The position numbers and the translations under genes were made by a program. A stretch of 5,453 nucleotides of DNA from JALOAT01 sp050179875. GTDB lineage: Bacteria > Pseudomonadota > Gammaproteobacteria > Thiohalomonadales > Thiohalomonadaceae. Every line of letters starts with the position of its first letter. Positions within the stretch are counted from its first letter, which is position 1. The notes under the pieces are model-generated. The model saw only the letters and a program-made list of their open reading frames with translations. It was not told where the DNA came from and made no database searches. Positions 1-5,428 of this stretch are shown here, in pieces. Location of the stretch: contig JBFXES010000194.1 of NCBI GenBank assembly GCA_050179875.1, positions 1 to 5,453 on the forward strand, given 5' to 3'.

Positions 1-1
1 G

Positions 2-147
2 GGACACGGGGAACACGGGTATGAACATGGATTGCAGGAGCGGCATCTGGCCGCGATTGGCACGCTCGACCGCGTAATCGCGGCCTGTGGCCGCTCCTGC
101 AGGTGGGGGAAAACCCATTGGTGGATTTCCCCGTGTTCCCCGTGTCC
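2..147. repeat. Long 18-bp perfect inverted repeat enclosing a REP-like hairpin
   Basis: Bases 2-19 (GGACACGGGGAACACGGG) are the exact reverse complement of 130-147. I paired them base by base and all 18 pairs are Watson-Crick. The arms are separated by 110 nt that hold a second, independent inverted repeat (33-101). In RNA or extruded DNA this would be a stem with an inner stem-loop on top. The arm sequence belongs to a CGTGTT/CGTGTC-type low-complexity repeat that I recall from intergenic regions of various environmental proteobacteria; that family assignment is from memory. The region ends about 40 nt before the cheB start codon, and the first arm runs to the window edge, so it may extend upstream. 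Confidence 0.8.
33..101. repeat. REP-like palindromic element (inverted pair)
   Basis: Bases 33-44 pair perfectly with 90-101 (12 bp, TGCAGGAGCGGC / GCCGCTCCTGCA). After a 4-nt internal mismatch, 49-58 pairs with 76-85 (10 bp, GGCCGCGATT / AATCGCGGCC), leaving a 17-nt loop at 59-75. The AGGAGCGGCATCTGGCCGCGATT core matches the style of the REP/BIME elements scattered through Pseudomonas-like and other gammaproteobacterial genomes. Such elements are intergenic, often serve as mRNA-stabilising or transcription-attenuating structures, and are mobilised by TnpA-REP (RAYT) transposases. No RAYT gene is present here. The palindrome is visible in the sequence; the family label is inference. Confidence 0.7.
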
Positions 148-157
148 ACCGTGTTCT
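131..157 (+). repeat. Three tandem 9-bp CCGTGT repeats
   Basis: Three consecutive 9-mers, CCGTGTTCC (131-139), CCGTGTCCA (140-148) and CCGTGTTCT (149-157), share the first six bases. The first two form the right arm of the long inverted repeat. The third lies outside it and leads into a pyrimidine-rich stretch (160-171) just upstream of the cheB ribosome binding site. It is too short to be a CRISPR, and its function is unknown. Confidence 0.6.
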
Positions 158-185
158 GGCTTTTCTCTTTCAAGAAGGTTGATGG

Positions 186-1256
186 ATGGCAATCCGCGTT
201 TTGGTGGTCGATGATTCGGGCTTTTTCCGCCGGCGGGTGACGGAGATGCTGAATGCCGATGCGCGCCTGCAGGTGATCGGCGCGGCGGAGGACGGCGCCC
301 AGGCGGTGGAGATGACCGCGCGCCTGAAGCCGGACGTGATCACCATGGACATCGAGATGCCGGTGATGGACGGCATCACGGCCGTGCGCCGCATCATGGC
401 GACCAATCCCACGCCCATCCTGATGTTCTCCTCGCTGACCACGGACGGCGCCAAGGCCACGCTCGACGCGCTCGATGCGGGCGCGGTGGACTATCTGCCG
501 AAGAAATTCGAGGACATCTCCCGCGACAAGGACGAGGCCAGACGCCAGTTGTGCGAGCGCGTGTACGCCATCGGTTCCGGCCGGCGCCATCAGACCGTGC
601 GCCCCCACGCCGTCTCCACCACGGCCGCGGCGGCGGCGAAGCCGCGCACCGTGGCGCCCGCTGCGCCGTTGGCCGCGCGTCGCGGGCAGTTCCGCATCGT
701 CGCCATCGGCACCTCCACGGGCGGGCCGGTGGCGCTTCAGGAAGTGCTCACCAAGCTGCCCGGCAATTTCCCGCTGCCGCTGCTGCTCATCCAGCACATG
801 CCGGGCTCGTTCACGCCGGCCTTCGCCCAGCGCCTCAACCAGCAATGCGCCATCACGGTGAAGGAGGCCGCCGACGGCGATCCCCTCGAAGCGGGCGTGG
901 CCCTGCTCGCGCCGGGCGGCAAGCAGATGGTGGTGGAACAGCGCGCAGGCCGCGCCGTCATCCGCATCACCGAGAGCGCGCCGGGGCAGACCTACAAGCC
1001 ATCCGTGGACACCACGTTCACGTCCCTGGCGCGGGCCTTCCCGGGCCAGGTGCTCGCCGTGGTGCTCACCGGCATGGGCGCCGACGGCCGCGAGGGCGCG
1101 CGCCTGCTGAAGCAGGGCGGCTCCGCGGTGTGGGCGCAGAACGAGGCCACCTGCGTGGTGTACGGCATGCCCGCCGCGGTGGTGGACGCCGGCCTCGCCG
1201 ACCAGGTGCTTCCCCTGCAGGACATCGGTACGGCCCTTACACAACGGGTGCAGTGA
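186..1256 (+). CDS. cheB: CheB: chemotaxis receptor glutamate methylesterase/deamidase
   Basis: The 356-aa, full-length, two-domain protein removes methyl groups from glutamates of chemoreceptors (and deamidates glutamines), giving sensory adaptation at the membrane-bound array. The N-terminal receiver domain (about 3-120) has the acidic pocket D10/D11 (VVDDSGFFRR), phospho-acceptor D55 (ITMDIEMPVMDG), the conserved Ser at 82-83 and lysine 106 (LPKK). An Ala/Arg-rich linker (about 130-167) joins it to the methylesterase domain (about 168-350). There the catalytic triad is S177 in GTSTGG, H204 in IQHMP and D300 in TGMGADG. CheA phosphorylates the receiver to relieve inhibition. The start at 186 is supported by AAGAAGG at 172-178 with a 7-nt spacer; ATG at 182 is in another frame. 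The receiver is close to Pseudomonas CheB of the polar flagellar cluster. CheA should lie upstream of the window. Confidence 0.97.
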   Translation: MAIRVLVVDDSGFFRRRVTEMLNADARLQVIGAAEDGAQAVEMTARLKPDVITMDIEMPVMDGITAVRRIMATNPTPILMFSSLTTDGAKATLDALDAGAVDYLPKKFEDISRDKDEARRQLCERVYAIGSGRRHQTVRPHAVSTTAAAAAKPRTVAPAAPLAARRGQFRIVAIGTSTGGPVALQEVLTKLPGNFPLPLLLIQHMPGSFTPAFAQRLNQQCAITVKEAADGDPLEAGVALLAPGGKQMVVEQRAGRAVIRITESAPGQTYKPSVDTTFTSLARAFPGQVLAVVLTGMGADGREGARLLKQGGSAVWAQNEATCVVYGMPAAVVDAGLADQVLPLQDIGTALTQRVQ

Positions 1257-1258
1257 AC

Positions 1259-1999
1259 ATGGATATTCTCACCATCCTCGGTCTGGTCCTCGGTATCGGC
1301 GCCATCCTGGGCGGCCAGTACCTGGAGGGCGGCAGCGCCAGCACGCTGGTCAATGCGCCCGCGGCGCTCATCGTGCTCGGCGGCACGCTGGGGGCGGTGA
1401 TGCTGCAGTCGCCGCTCACCACGTTCATGCGCGGCCTGCGCATGCTCAAGTGGGTCTTCCGCCCGCCGCGCATCGCCGCCGACGAGGCCATCGAAAAGAT
1501 CGTCGAGTGGAGCAACACCGCGCGCAAGGAAGGCCTGCTGGGTCTGGAATCCATTTCCGAGACCGAGCCCGATCCCTTCGCCCGCAAGGGCCTGCAACTG
1601 CTGGTGGACGGCAGCGAGCCGCAGGTGATGCGCGCCATCCTCGAACTGGAAGTGGAAACCCGCGAACACAGCGATCTGGCCGCCGCCAAGGTGTTCGAAA
1701 GCATGGGCGGCTACAGCCCCACCATCGGCATCCTGGGCGCGGTGATGGGCCTCATCCAGGTCATGAACCATCTGTCGGACCCGAGCAAGCTGGGTCACGG
1801 TATCGCCGTCGCGTTCGTCGCCACCATCTACGGCGTGGGTTTCGCCAACCTGCTCTACATCCCGCTCGCCAACAAGCTGCGCAGCGCCATTCATGCCCAG
1901 GCGCAGTTCCGCTACATGATGATCGAGGGCATCGTGTCCATCGCGGAAGGCGAGAATCCGCGCAACATCGAAACCAAGCTGCAGGGTTTCCTGCACTGA
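1259..1999 (+). CDS. motC: MotC: MotA-family flagellar stator proton/ion channel subunit
   Basis: This 246-aa MotA/TolQ/ExbB-family protein forms the stator ring that couples ion flow to flagellar rotation in the inner membrane. Predicted membrane segments are about 3-20, 32-50, 154-171 and 182-203, with the large cytoplasmic loop between the second and third. Family hallmarks are visible. R89 and E97 in ARKEGLLGLE have the same eight-residue spacing as E. coli MotA R90/E98, which contact FliG. P154 (YSPTIGILGAVMG) and P202 (YIPLANKL) match the two essential prolines P173/P222. Length and sequence fit Pseudomonas MotC rather than the roughly 280-300-aa MotA. The start at 1259 lies 2 nt after the cheB stop. 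A same-frame extension back to 551 is spurious because it overlaps cheB. The ribosome binding site is weak, so translation is probably coupled to cheB. Its partner is the next gene. Confidence 0.95.
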   Translation: MDILTILGLVLGIGAILGGQYLEGGSASTLVNAPAALIVLGGTLGAVMLQSPLTTFMRGLRMLKWVFRPPRIAADEAIEKIVEWSNTARKEGLLGLESISETEPDPFARKGLQLLVDGSEPQVMRAILELEVETREHSDLAAAKVFESMGGYSPTIGILGAVMGLIQVMNHLSDPSKLGHGIAVAFVATIYGVGFANLLYIPLANKLRSAIHAQAQFRYMMIEGIVSIAEGENPRNIETKLQGFLH

Positions 2000-2006
2000 G
2001 GCCGCC

Positions 2007-2786
2007 ATGGCGCGCAAGCGGAACCGCCACGAGGAGCACGACAACCTGGAGCGCTGGCTCGTCTCCTATGCCGATTTCATCACCCTGCTGTTCGCCTTCT
2101 TCGTGGTGATGTACGCCATTTCCTCCATCAACGAGGGCAAGTATCGCGTGCTGTCCGACACCCTCATCACCGCCTTCAACACCACGCCCAAGAGCGTGCA
2201 GCCGGTGCAGGTGGGTGACGACGGGCTTTCGGGCAGGCCCAGGGTCATCGAGCCCGTGGAGCACCGGGCGGGCGACCCGCCCGACAATCCCATCGAGCAA
2301 CTGGTGCAGATCGCCACCGACTTCGAACAGGCCATGCTGCCCTTCATCGAGGACGAGATGGTGCGCGTGCGCCGCGAGGACTTCTGGGTGGAACTGGAGC
2401 TCAACACCTCCTTCCTGTTCGAGAGCGGCAGCGCGGAACTGGAGGACACGGCCATTCCCATCCTGCAGCGCATCGCCAACGTCCTGAAGAAATATCCCAA
2501 CCAGATCCAGGTGGAAGGCTTCACGGACAACGTGCCCATCAACACCTATGCCTTCCCGTCCAACTGGGAGCTCTCGGCCGCGCGCGCGGCCAGCGTGGTG
2601 CACGTGTTCATGAACCAGGGCGTGAAGCCGGAGAACATGTCGGCCGTGGGCTTCGGCGAATACCGGCCGGTGGCCGACAACGCCACCGCGGCCGGGCGCA
2701 TGCGCAACCGCCGCGTGCTGGTGGTGGTGCTGGCCGACAAGGACTCGCGCCGCCTGCTGGAAATCCAGCGCAGCGGGGGCCTATGA
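2007..2786 (+). CDS. motD: MotD: MotB-family stator subunit with peptidoglycan-binding OmpA domain
   Basis: This 259-aa protein anchors the MotC ring to peptidoglycan and carries the ion-binding acid. A short basic N-terminus (ARKRNRH) precedes a single transmembrane helix at about 19-40 (YADFITLLFAFFVVMYAIS), in which D23 corresponds to the essential E. coli MotB D32. A linker/plug region (about 45-115) follows, then an OmpA/MotB domain (about 125-243) with GFTDNVP (171-177), NWELSAARA (186-194) and GFGEYRP...NRRV (215-237), which are peptidoglycan-binding signatures. GAGG at 1998-2001 gives a plausible ribosome binding site 5 nt from the ATG. In Pseudomonas the MotC/MotD pair supports movement under high viscosity or swarming. 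Whether this stator uses H+ or Na+ cannot be decided from the sequence alone. The stop overlaps the ATG of parC. Confidence 0.95.
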   Translation: MARKRNRHEEHDNLERWLVSYADFITLLFAFFVVMYAISSINEGKYRVLSDTLITAFNTTPKSVQPVQVGDDGLSGRPRVIEPVEHRAGDPPDNPIEQLVQIATDFEQAMLPFIEDEMVRVRREDFWVELELNTSFLFESGSAELEDTAIPILQRIANVLKKYPNQIQVEGFTDNVPINTYAFPSNWELSAARAASVVHVFMNQGVKPENMSAVGFGEYRPVADNATAAGRMRNRRVLVVVLADKDSRRLLEIQRSGGL

Positions 2787-3571
2787 TGCGGGTGTTCGCC
2801 GTTGCCAACCAGAAGGGCGGTGTAGGCAAGACCACCACCGCGGTGACCCTCGCCGGGCTGCTGTCCCAGCGCGGCTATCGCACGCTGATGGTGGACCTGG
2901 ACCCGCACGGATCGCTCACCACCTATTTCGGCTTCGACCCGGACACACTGGATCACAGCGTCTACTCGCTGTTCCAGAACGCGCCGCATCCCGATCCCGC
3001 CGGACTGATCCGGCCCACACGCTTTGCCAACCTGCACCTGTTGCCCGCGTCCAGCGCCCTCGCCACCCTGGACCGCCAGCTCGGCGCGCGCGAGGGCATG
3101 GGCCTGGTGCTGGCGCGCGCCCTGGCGCAATGCGGCCAGCAGTTCGACGCGGCCTTCGTGGACTGCCCGCCCGTGCTGGGCGTGCTCATGGTGAATGCCC
3201 TTGCCGCCAGCAACGAACTGCTCATTCCGGTACAGACTGAATTCCTGGCCATGAAGGGCCTGGAGCGCATGTTGCACACTCTGGGCATGATCCTGCGCGC
3301 GCGCAAGCGGCCGTTGCCCTACGTGGTGGTCCCCACCATGTTCGACCGGCGCGTGCAGTCCTCGCTGGAAAGCCTCACGGCGCTGCGCGATCGCTTTCCC
3401 GACGTGCTGGCGAAGACGGTCATCCCGGTGGACACCCAGTTCCGCGAGGCGAGCCAGCACGGCGCGCCGCTCAATTACGTCAATCCGCAGGCGCGCGGGG
3501 TCATCGCCTATACCGCGCTGCTCAACCAGTTGTTTGCCGGCGGCGAACCCGCGGTGAGGACCGGCTCATGA
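2786..3571 (+). CDS. parC: ParC: ParA/MinD-type ATPase for polar placement of chemotaxis arrays
   Basis: This 261-aa deviant-Walker ATPase of the ParA/Soj family is not the topoisomerase subunit that shares the symbol. Visible motifs are the Walker A KGGVGKTTT at 10-18 with signature lysine K10 and K15, the A' motif VDLDPHGS with D39, and Walker B FVDCPP with D126. In Vibrio and Pseudomonas the orthologue recruits ParP and chemotaxis clusters to the flagellated pole. No ParB gene or parS-like site is adjacent, which fits an orphan protein-positioning ParA rather than plasmid partition. Tandem ATGs occur at 2783 (overlapping the motD stop as ATGA) and 2786. I prefer 2786 because the GGGGG run at 2775-2779 is then 6 nt away and the protein begins MRVFAVANQKGG, as in Pseudomonas; 2783 would add one methionine. 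The 3' end overlaps parP. Confidence 0.93.
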   Translation: MRVFAVANQKGGVGKTTTAVTLAGLLSQRGYRTLMVDLDPHGSLTTYFGFDPDTLDHSVYSLFQNAPHPDPAGLIRPTRFANLHLLPASSALATLDRQLGAREGMGLVLARALAQCGQQFDAAFVDCPPVLGVLMVNALAASNELLIPVQTEFLAMKGLERMLHTLGMILRARKRPLPYVVVPTMFDRRVQSSLESLTALRDRFPDVLAKTVIPVDTQFREASQHGAPLNYVNPQARGVIAYTALLNQLFAGGEPAVRTGS

Positions 3572-4281
3572 ACAGGCCCGCCCCGCGCACCCACACCCTG
3601 GTGGACGAGCGTCAGGCGCTCGACGTCTATCTCGAGGCGTTGCTGCGCGAAGTGCCCGAACTGGCCGAGGAAGCGCCGCCGCCACCGGCACCTGCGCCCG
3701 CAGCGCCCGTGGTGGATGCACCGGCGCCGGCGAATGCGGTTGCGGCTGCGCCCGCGCCTCAGGAGGTCGCGCCGCCGCCGGAATGGGGACGCCAGCGGTT
3801 CCAGGCCATGCTGTTTCGCACCGCCGGACTCATGCTCGCCGTGCCGCTGGTGGAGCTCTCCGGCGTGCAGGAGTGGGAGGCCTCGCCGGTGACGCCGCTG
3901 CCGCGTCACGTGGACTGGTTCCTCGGCCTGGTGCGCTACCGCGGGCGCAGCGTGCCCGTGGTGGACACCGCGCTGCTGGTGCTGCCCCAGGAACGGCGCG
4001 CGCGCCTGACCACCAGCGCGGCGGAGCGCTCCACGCGCATCGTCTTCATCGGCGAAGGCGACTGGGGCCTGGCCTGCGACAGCGTGGCCGAGGTGATCAC
4101 CCTGGAACCCGATCAGGTGCGCTGGCGCACCACGCGCACCTCGCGCAGCTGGCTGGCAGGGACCGTGATCCAGCACATGTGTGCGCTCATCGACCCGGCA
4201 GCCTTCGCTCGCCTGCTGGCGGCCGGTGCGTCCGAGGCGGGACTGGAGTGGTCGGAAGAAGGCATGGGAGATTTGTCATGA
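3568..4281 (+). CDS. parP: ParP-like CheW-domain protein linking ParC to the chemoreceptor array
   Basis: The 237-aa protein has three parts. The N-terminal segment carries a short amphipathic helix (about 16-32, ALDVYLEALLREVPEL), the expected ParC-contact region. A low-complexity Pro/Ala linker spans about 36-72. The C-terminal CheW-like domain (about 76-220) includes GLVRYRGRSVPVVD (120-133), which replaces the NLRG core of true CheW, and CDSVAEVITL (170-179). In Vibrio, ParP's C-terminal domain interacts with CheA and receptors, and its N-terminus with ParC, so arrays are retained at the pole. The assignment rests on domain architecture plus position between parC and cheW. The start overlaps the parC stop (ATGA at 3568), with GTGAGGA at 3554-3560 and a 7-nt spacer. 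An alternative label is simply 'CheW-domain protein'. Confidence 0.88.
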   Translation: MNRPAPRTHTLVDERQALDVYLEALLREVPELAEEAPPPPAPAPAAPVVDAPAPANAVAAAPAPQEVAPPPEWGRQRFQAMLFRTAGLMLAVPLVELSGVQEWEASPVTPLPRHVDWFLGLVRYRGRSVPVVDTALLVLPQERRARLTTSAAERSTRIVFIGEGDWGLACDSVAEVITLEPDQVRWRTTRTSRSWLAGTVIQHMCALIDPAAFARLLAAGASEAGLEWSEEGMGDLS

Positions 4282-4757
4282 ACGCGACTGCGCAAAAACA
4301 GACGGCGAAGATTACCGAGGCCCGGGCGGCGCATGACGCCAGCCGCTTCGTCACCTTTCATCTCGATGCCGAGAAATACGGCATCAACGTGATGCAGGTG
4401 CGCGAGGTGCTCAAGGTTTCGGAGATCGCGCCGGTGCCCGGCGCGCCCGATTTCGTGCTGGGCATCATCAACCTGCGCGGCAACGTGGTGACGGTGATCG
4501 ACACACGTCAGCGCTTCGGGTTGCAACCCCGCGAAATGGACGATGCCACGCGCATCGTCATCATCGAGAACGGCGAGCAGGTGGTCGGCATCGTGGTAGA
4601 CAGCGTGGCCGAGGTGATGAACATCCCGTCCGCGGAGATCGAAATGGCGCCCAACGTGGGCAACGACGAAAGCGCAAAATTCATCCAGGGCGTGAGCCAC
4701 CAGGGCGAGGAACTCGTCATCCTCATCGATCACGCCCGGCTGTTCAGCCTGGAGTAG
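4278..4757 (+). CDS. cheW: CheW: chemotaxis coupling protein
   Basis: The 159-aa cytoplasmic adaptor bridges chemoreceptors and the kinase CheA. It is a single CheW domain (about 20-157) with a 20-residue polar N-terminal tail. Diagnostic stretches are FHLDAEKYGINVMQVREVLK (27-46), VPGAPDFVLGIINLRGNVV (53-71), where R67 corresponds to the receptor-contact arginine of NLRG, VGIVVDSVAEVM (103-114) and a C-terminal VILIDHARLF. The start is set by the ATGA overlap with the parP stop and by GGGAG at 4266-4270, 7 nt upstream. The open frame continues upstream but that part only shadows parP. With ParP as its neighbour, the operon encodes two CheW-fold proteins that may share CheA/receptor surfaces. 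Confidence 0.97.
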   Translation: MNATAQKQTAKITEARAAHDASRFVTFHLDAEKYGINVMQVREVLKVSEIAPVPGAPDFVLGIINLRGNVVTVIDTRQRFGLQPREMDDATRIVIIENGEQVVGIVVDSVAEVMNIPSAEIEMAPNVGNDESAKFIQGVSHQGEELVILIDHARLFSLE

Positions 4758-4760
4758 GCC

Positions 4761-4949
4761 ATGCCGGACGTCGGGCGCGTCACCCCGGGAAAGCCCATCT
4801 GGCCGGTGCCTGCTCAGGACGAGACGCGACGCCGGCGCGAAGAGCAGGAACAGGACACGGGCAAGCGCGAAAGGCGCGACACGCCGCAACCGCCGTCCCA
4901 TCCCGCCGACGAGCCGCCGGCCGACGGACATATCGACGAATACGCATGA
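4761..4949 (+). CDS. Small charged, proline-rich hypothetical protein (62 aa)
   Basis: I do not recognise a characterised family. The 62-residue product has no signal peptide or membrane segment and is predicted to be disordered: 11 prolines, 10 Lys/Arg and 14 Asp/Glu. It has a short hydrophobic motif near the N-terminus (GKPIWPVP, 10-17), a mixed-charge middle (about 19-40), a Pro-rich stretch (42-53) and the C-terminal end GHIDEYA. Evidence that it is real: the ATG follows the cheW stop by 3 nt, GGAG (4751-4754) sits 6 nt upstream, and its stop overlaps the next start as ATGA, the same junction seen elsewhere in the operon. Without it a gap of 188 nt would break an otherwise gapless operon. 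It may be a small linker or adaptor of the chemotaxis/flagellar machinery, but that is only inference. Confidence 0.7.
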   Translation: MPDVGRVTPGKPIWPVPAQDETRRRREEQEQDTGKRERRDTPQPPSHPADEPPADGHIDEYA

Positions 4950-5341
4950 ACATGGAACTGATCCTTTCACTGGCAGCACTCGCCGTCGCGCTCTGGGCGC
5001 TGCTGCTGGCGTTGCGCCTGCAGAAGCAGATCCGCGCCGAACGCGCGCGCCTGGAAACCGTGCTGCGCGACGTGCGCTCCCTGGGCAGCGCCGCCATGAG
5101 CGTCGGACAGCGACTGGCGCTCGCCGAACAGGGGCTGCGCCACGTCACCAAACGGCAGGACGAACTGGGATTGCGTCAGGAACAGCACGACGATCCGGAT
5201 GCGAGGTCCTATGAGCAGGCAAGCAAACTGCTGCGCAAGGGGGCGGGGGTGGAAGAACTCATGGATATCTGCGGGCTTTCGCGCGGCGAGGCGGAATTGT
5301 TGGTGATGATGAACAGGCTTGAGGGCGAGAAAACGCGTTGA
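4946..5341 (+). CDS. DUF2802-family single-pass membrane protein, SwrB-like architecture
   Basis: The 131-aa protein has an N-terminal transmembrane helix (about 4-24, LILSLAALAVALWALLLALRL) with an almost absent periplasmic part. A charged helical, probably coiled-coil region follows (about 26-80), then a compact C-terminal segment (about 88-125) reading SYEQASKLLRKGAGVEELMDICGLSRGEAELLVMMN. That segment is helix-turn-helix-like and typical of the DUF2802 proteins found after cheW in Pseudomonas-type clusters. Its function is not established to my knowledge. The topology predicts a cytoplasmic domain tethered to the inner membrane. The start at 4946 overlaps the preceding stop (ATGA). No clear ribosome binding site is seen, so translation is probably coupled. 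An alternative ATG at 4952 would remove two residues. It is the last gene of the operon in this window. Confidence 0.85.
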   Translation: MNMELILSLAALAVALWALLLALRLQKQIRAERARLETVLRDVRSLGSAAMSVGQRLALAEQGLRHVTKRQDELGLRQEQHDDPDARSYEQASKLLRKGAGVEELMDICGLSRGEAELLVMMNRLEGEKTR

Positions 5342-5355
5342 GGGTGTTCTGTAGT

Positions 5356-5385
5356 CGTAGGTCACGTTGGCGCGCAGCGCCTACG
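5356..5385. repeat. Small REP-like hairpin downstream of the operon
   Basis: CGTAGG (5356-5361) is the inverse complement of CCTACG (5380-5385). Inside it GGCGC (5369-5373) pairs with GCGCC (5377-5381) around a 3-nt loop. The two stems share CC at 5380-5381 and therefore compete. The GTAGGTC...GCGCAGCGCC wording resembles degenerate intergenic REP-type repeats. No U-run follows, so it is not a convincing intrinsic terminator, although it lies 15 nt past the last stop codon and could protect the 3' end of the transcript. Confidence 0.45.
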
Positions 5386-5428
5386 GGACGCGATATTTGA
5401 AGGATGCGCTACGCGCGAAGATTGTTTA

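Noticed and set aside
2..157. CRISPR array
   Set aside because: The repeated units are 9 bp, directly adjacent without spacers, and partly inverted.
130..171. Intrinsic terminator upstream of cheB
   Set aside because: The stem arms are over 100 nt apart and the following tract is pyrimidine-mixed rather than a U-run. A strong stop here would also uncouple the operon.
101..185. Sigma-28 or sigma-54 promoter for cheB
   Set aside because: I looked for TAAA-N15-GCCGATAA and GG-N10-GC type elements before cheB and found no convincing match, so the genes are probably read from an upstream promoter.
32..214. 60-codon open frame at the left edge
   Set aside because: It runs through the REP-like hairpin and the CGTGT repeats and overlaps the cheB start. 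Its composition is explained by the repeats.
551..1258. In-frame upstream extension of motC through the +2 frame of cheB
   Set aside because: The translated extension is Arg/Gly/His-rich low-complexity typical of a shifted GC-rich frame and overlaps the unambiguous cheB. The MotA-family domain begins exactly at the ATG at 1259.
992..2044. Long antisense open frame (350 codons) opposite cheB/motC
   Set aside because: The high GC content suppresses stops on the opposite strand. The translation is His/Asp/Ala/Arg-rich without a recognisable domain, and the + strand has clear conserved genes.
2546..3460. Antisense open frame (304 codons) opposite motD/parC
   Set aside because: It has the same GC-driven shadow character, no family signature and no ribosome binding site context. 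It lies over strongly conserved Walker motifs on the + strand.
4113..4979. Antisense open frame (288 codons) opposite parP/cheW/small ORF
   Set aside because: The His/Asp-rich composition is the mirror of + strand codon bias, and no domain is recognisable. I considered whether it was the true gene instead of the 62-aa ORF, but the ribosome binding site and ATGA overlap favour the + strand ORF.
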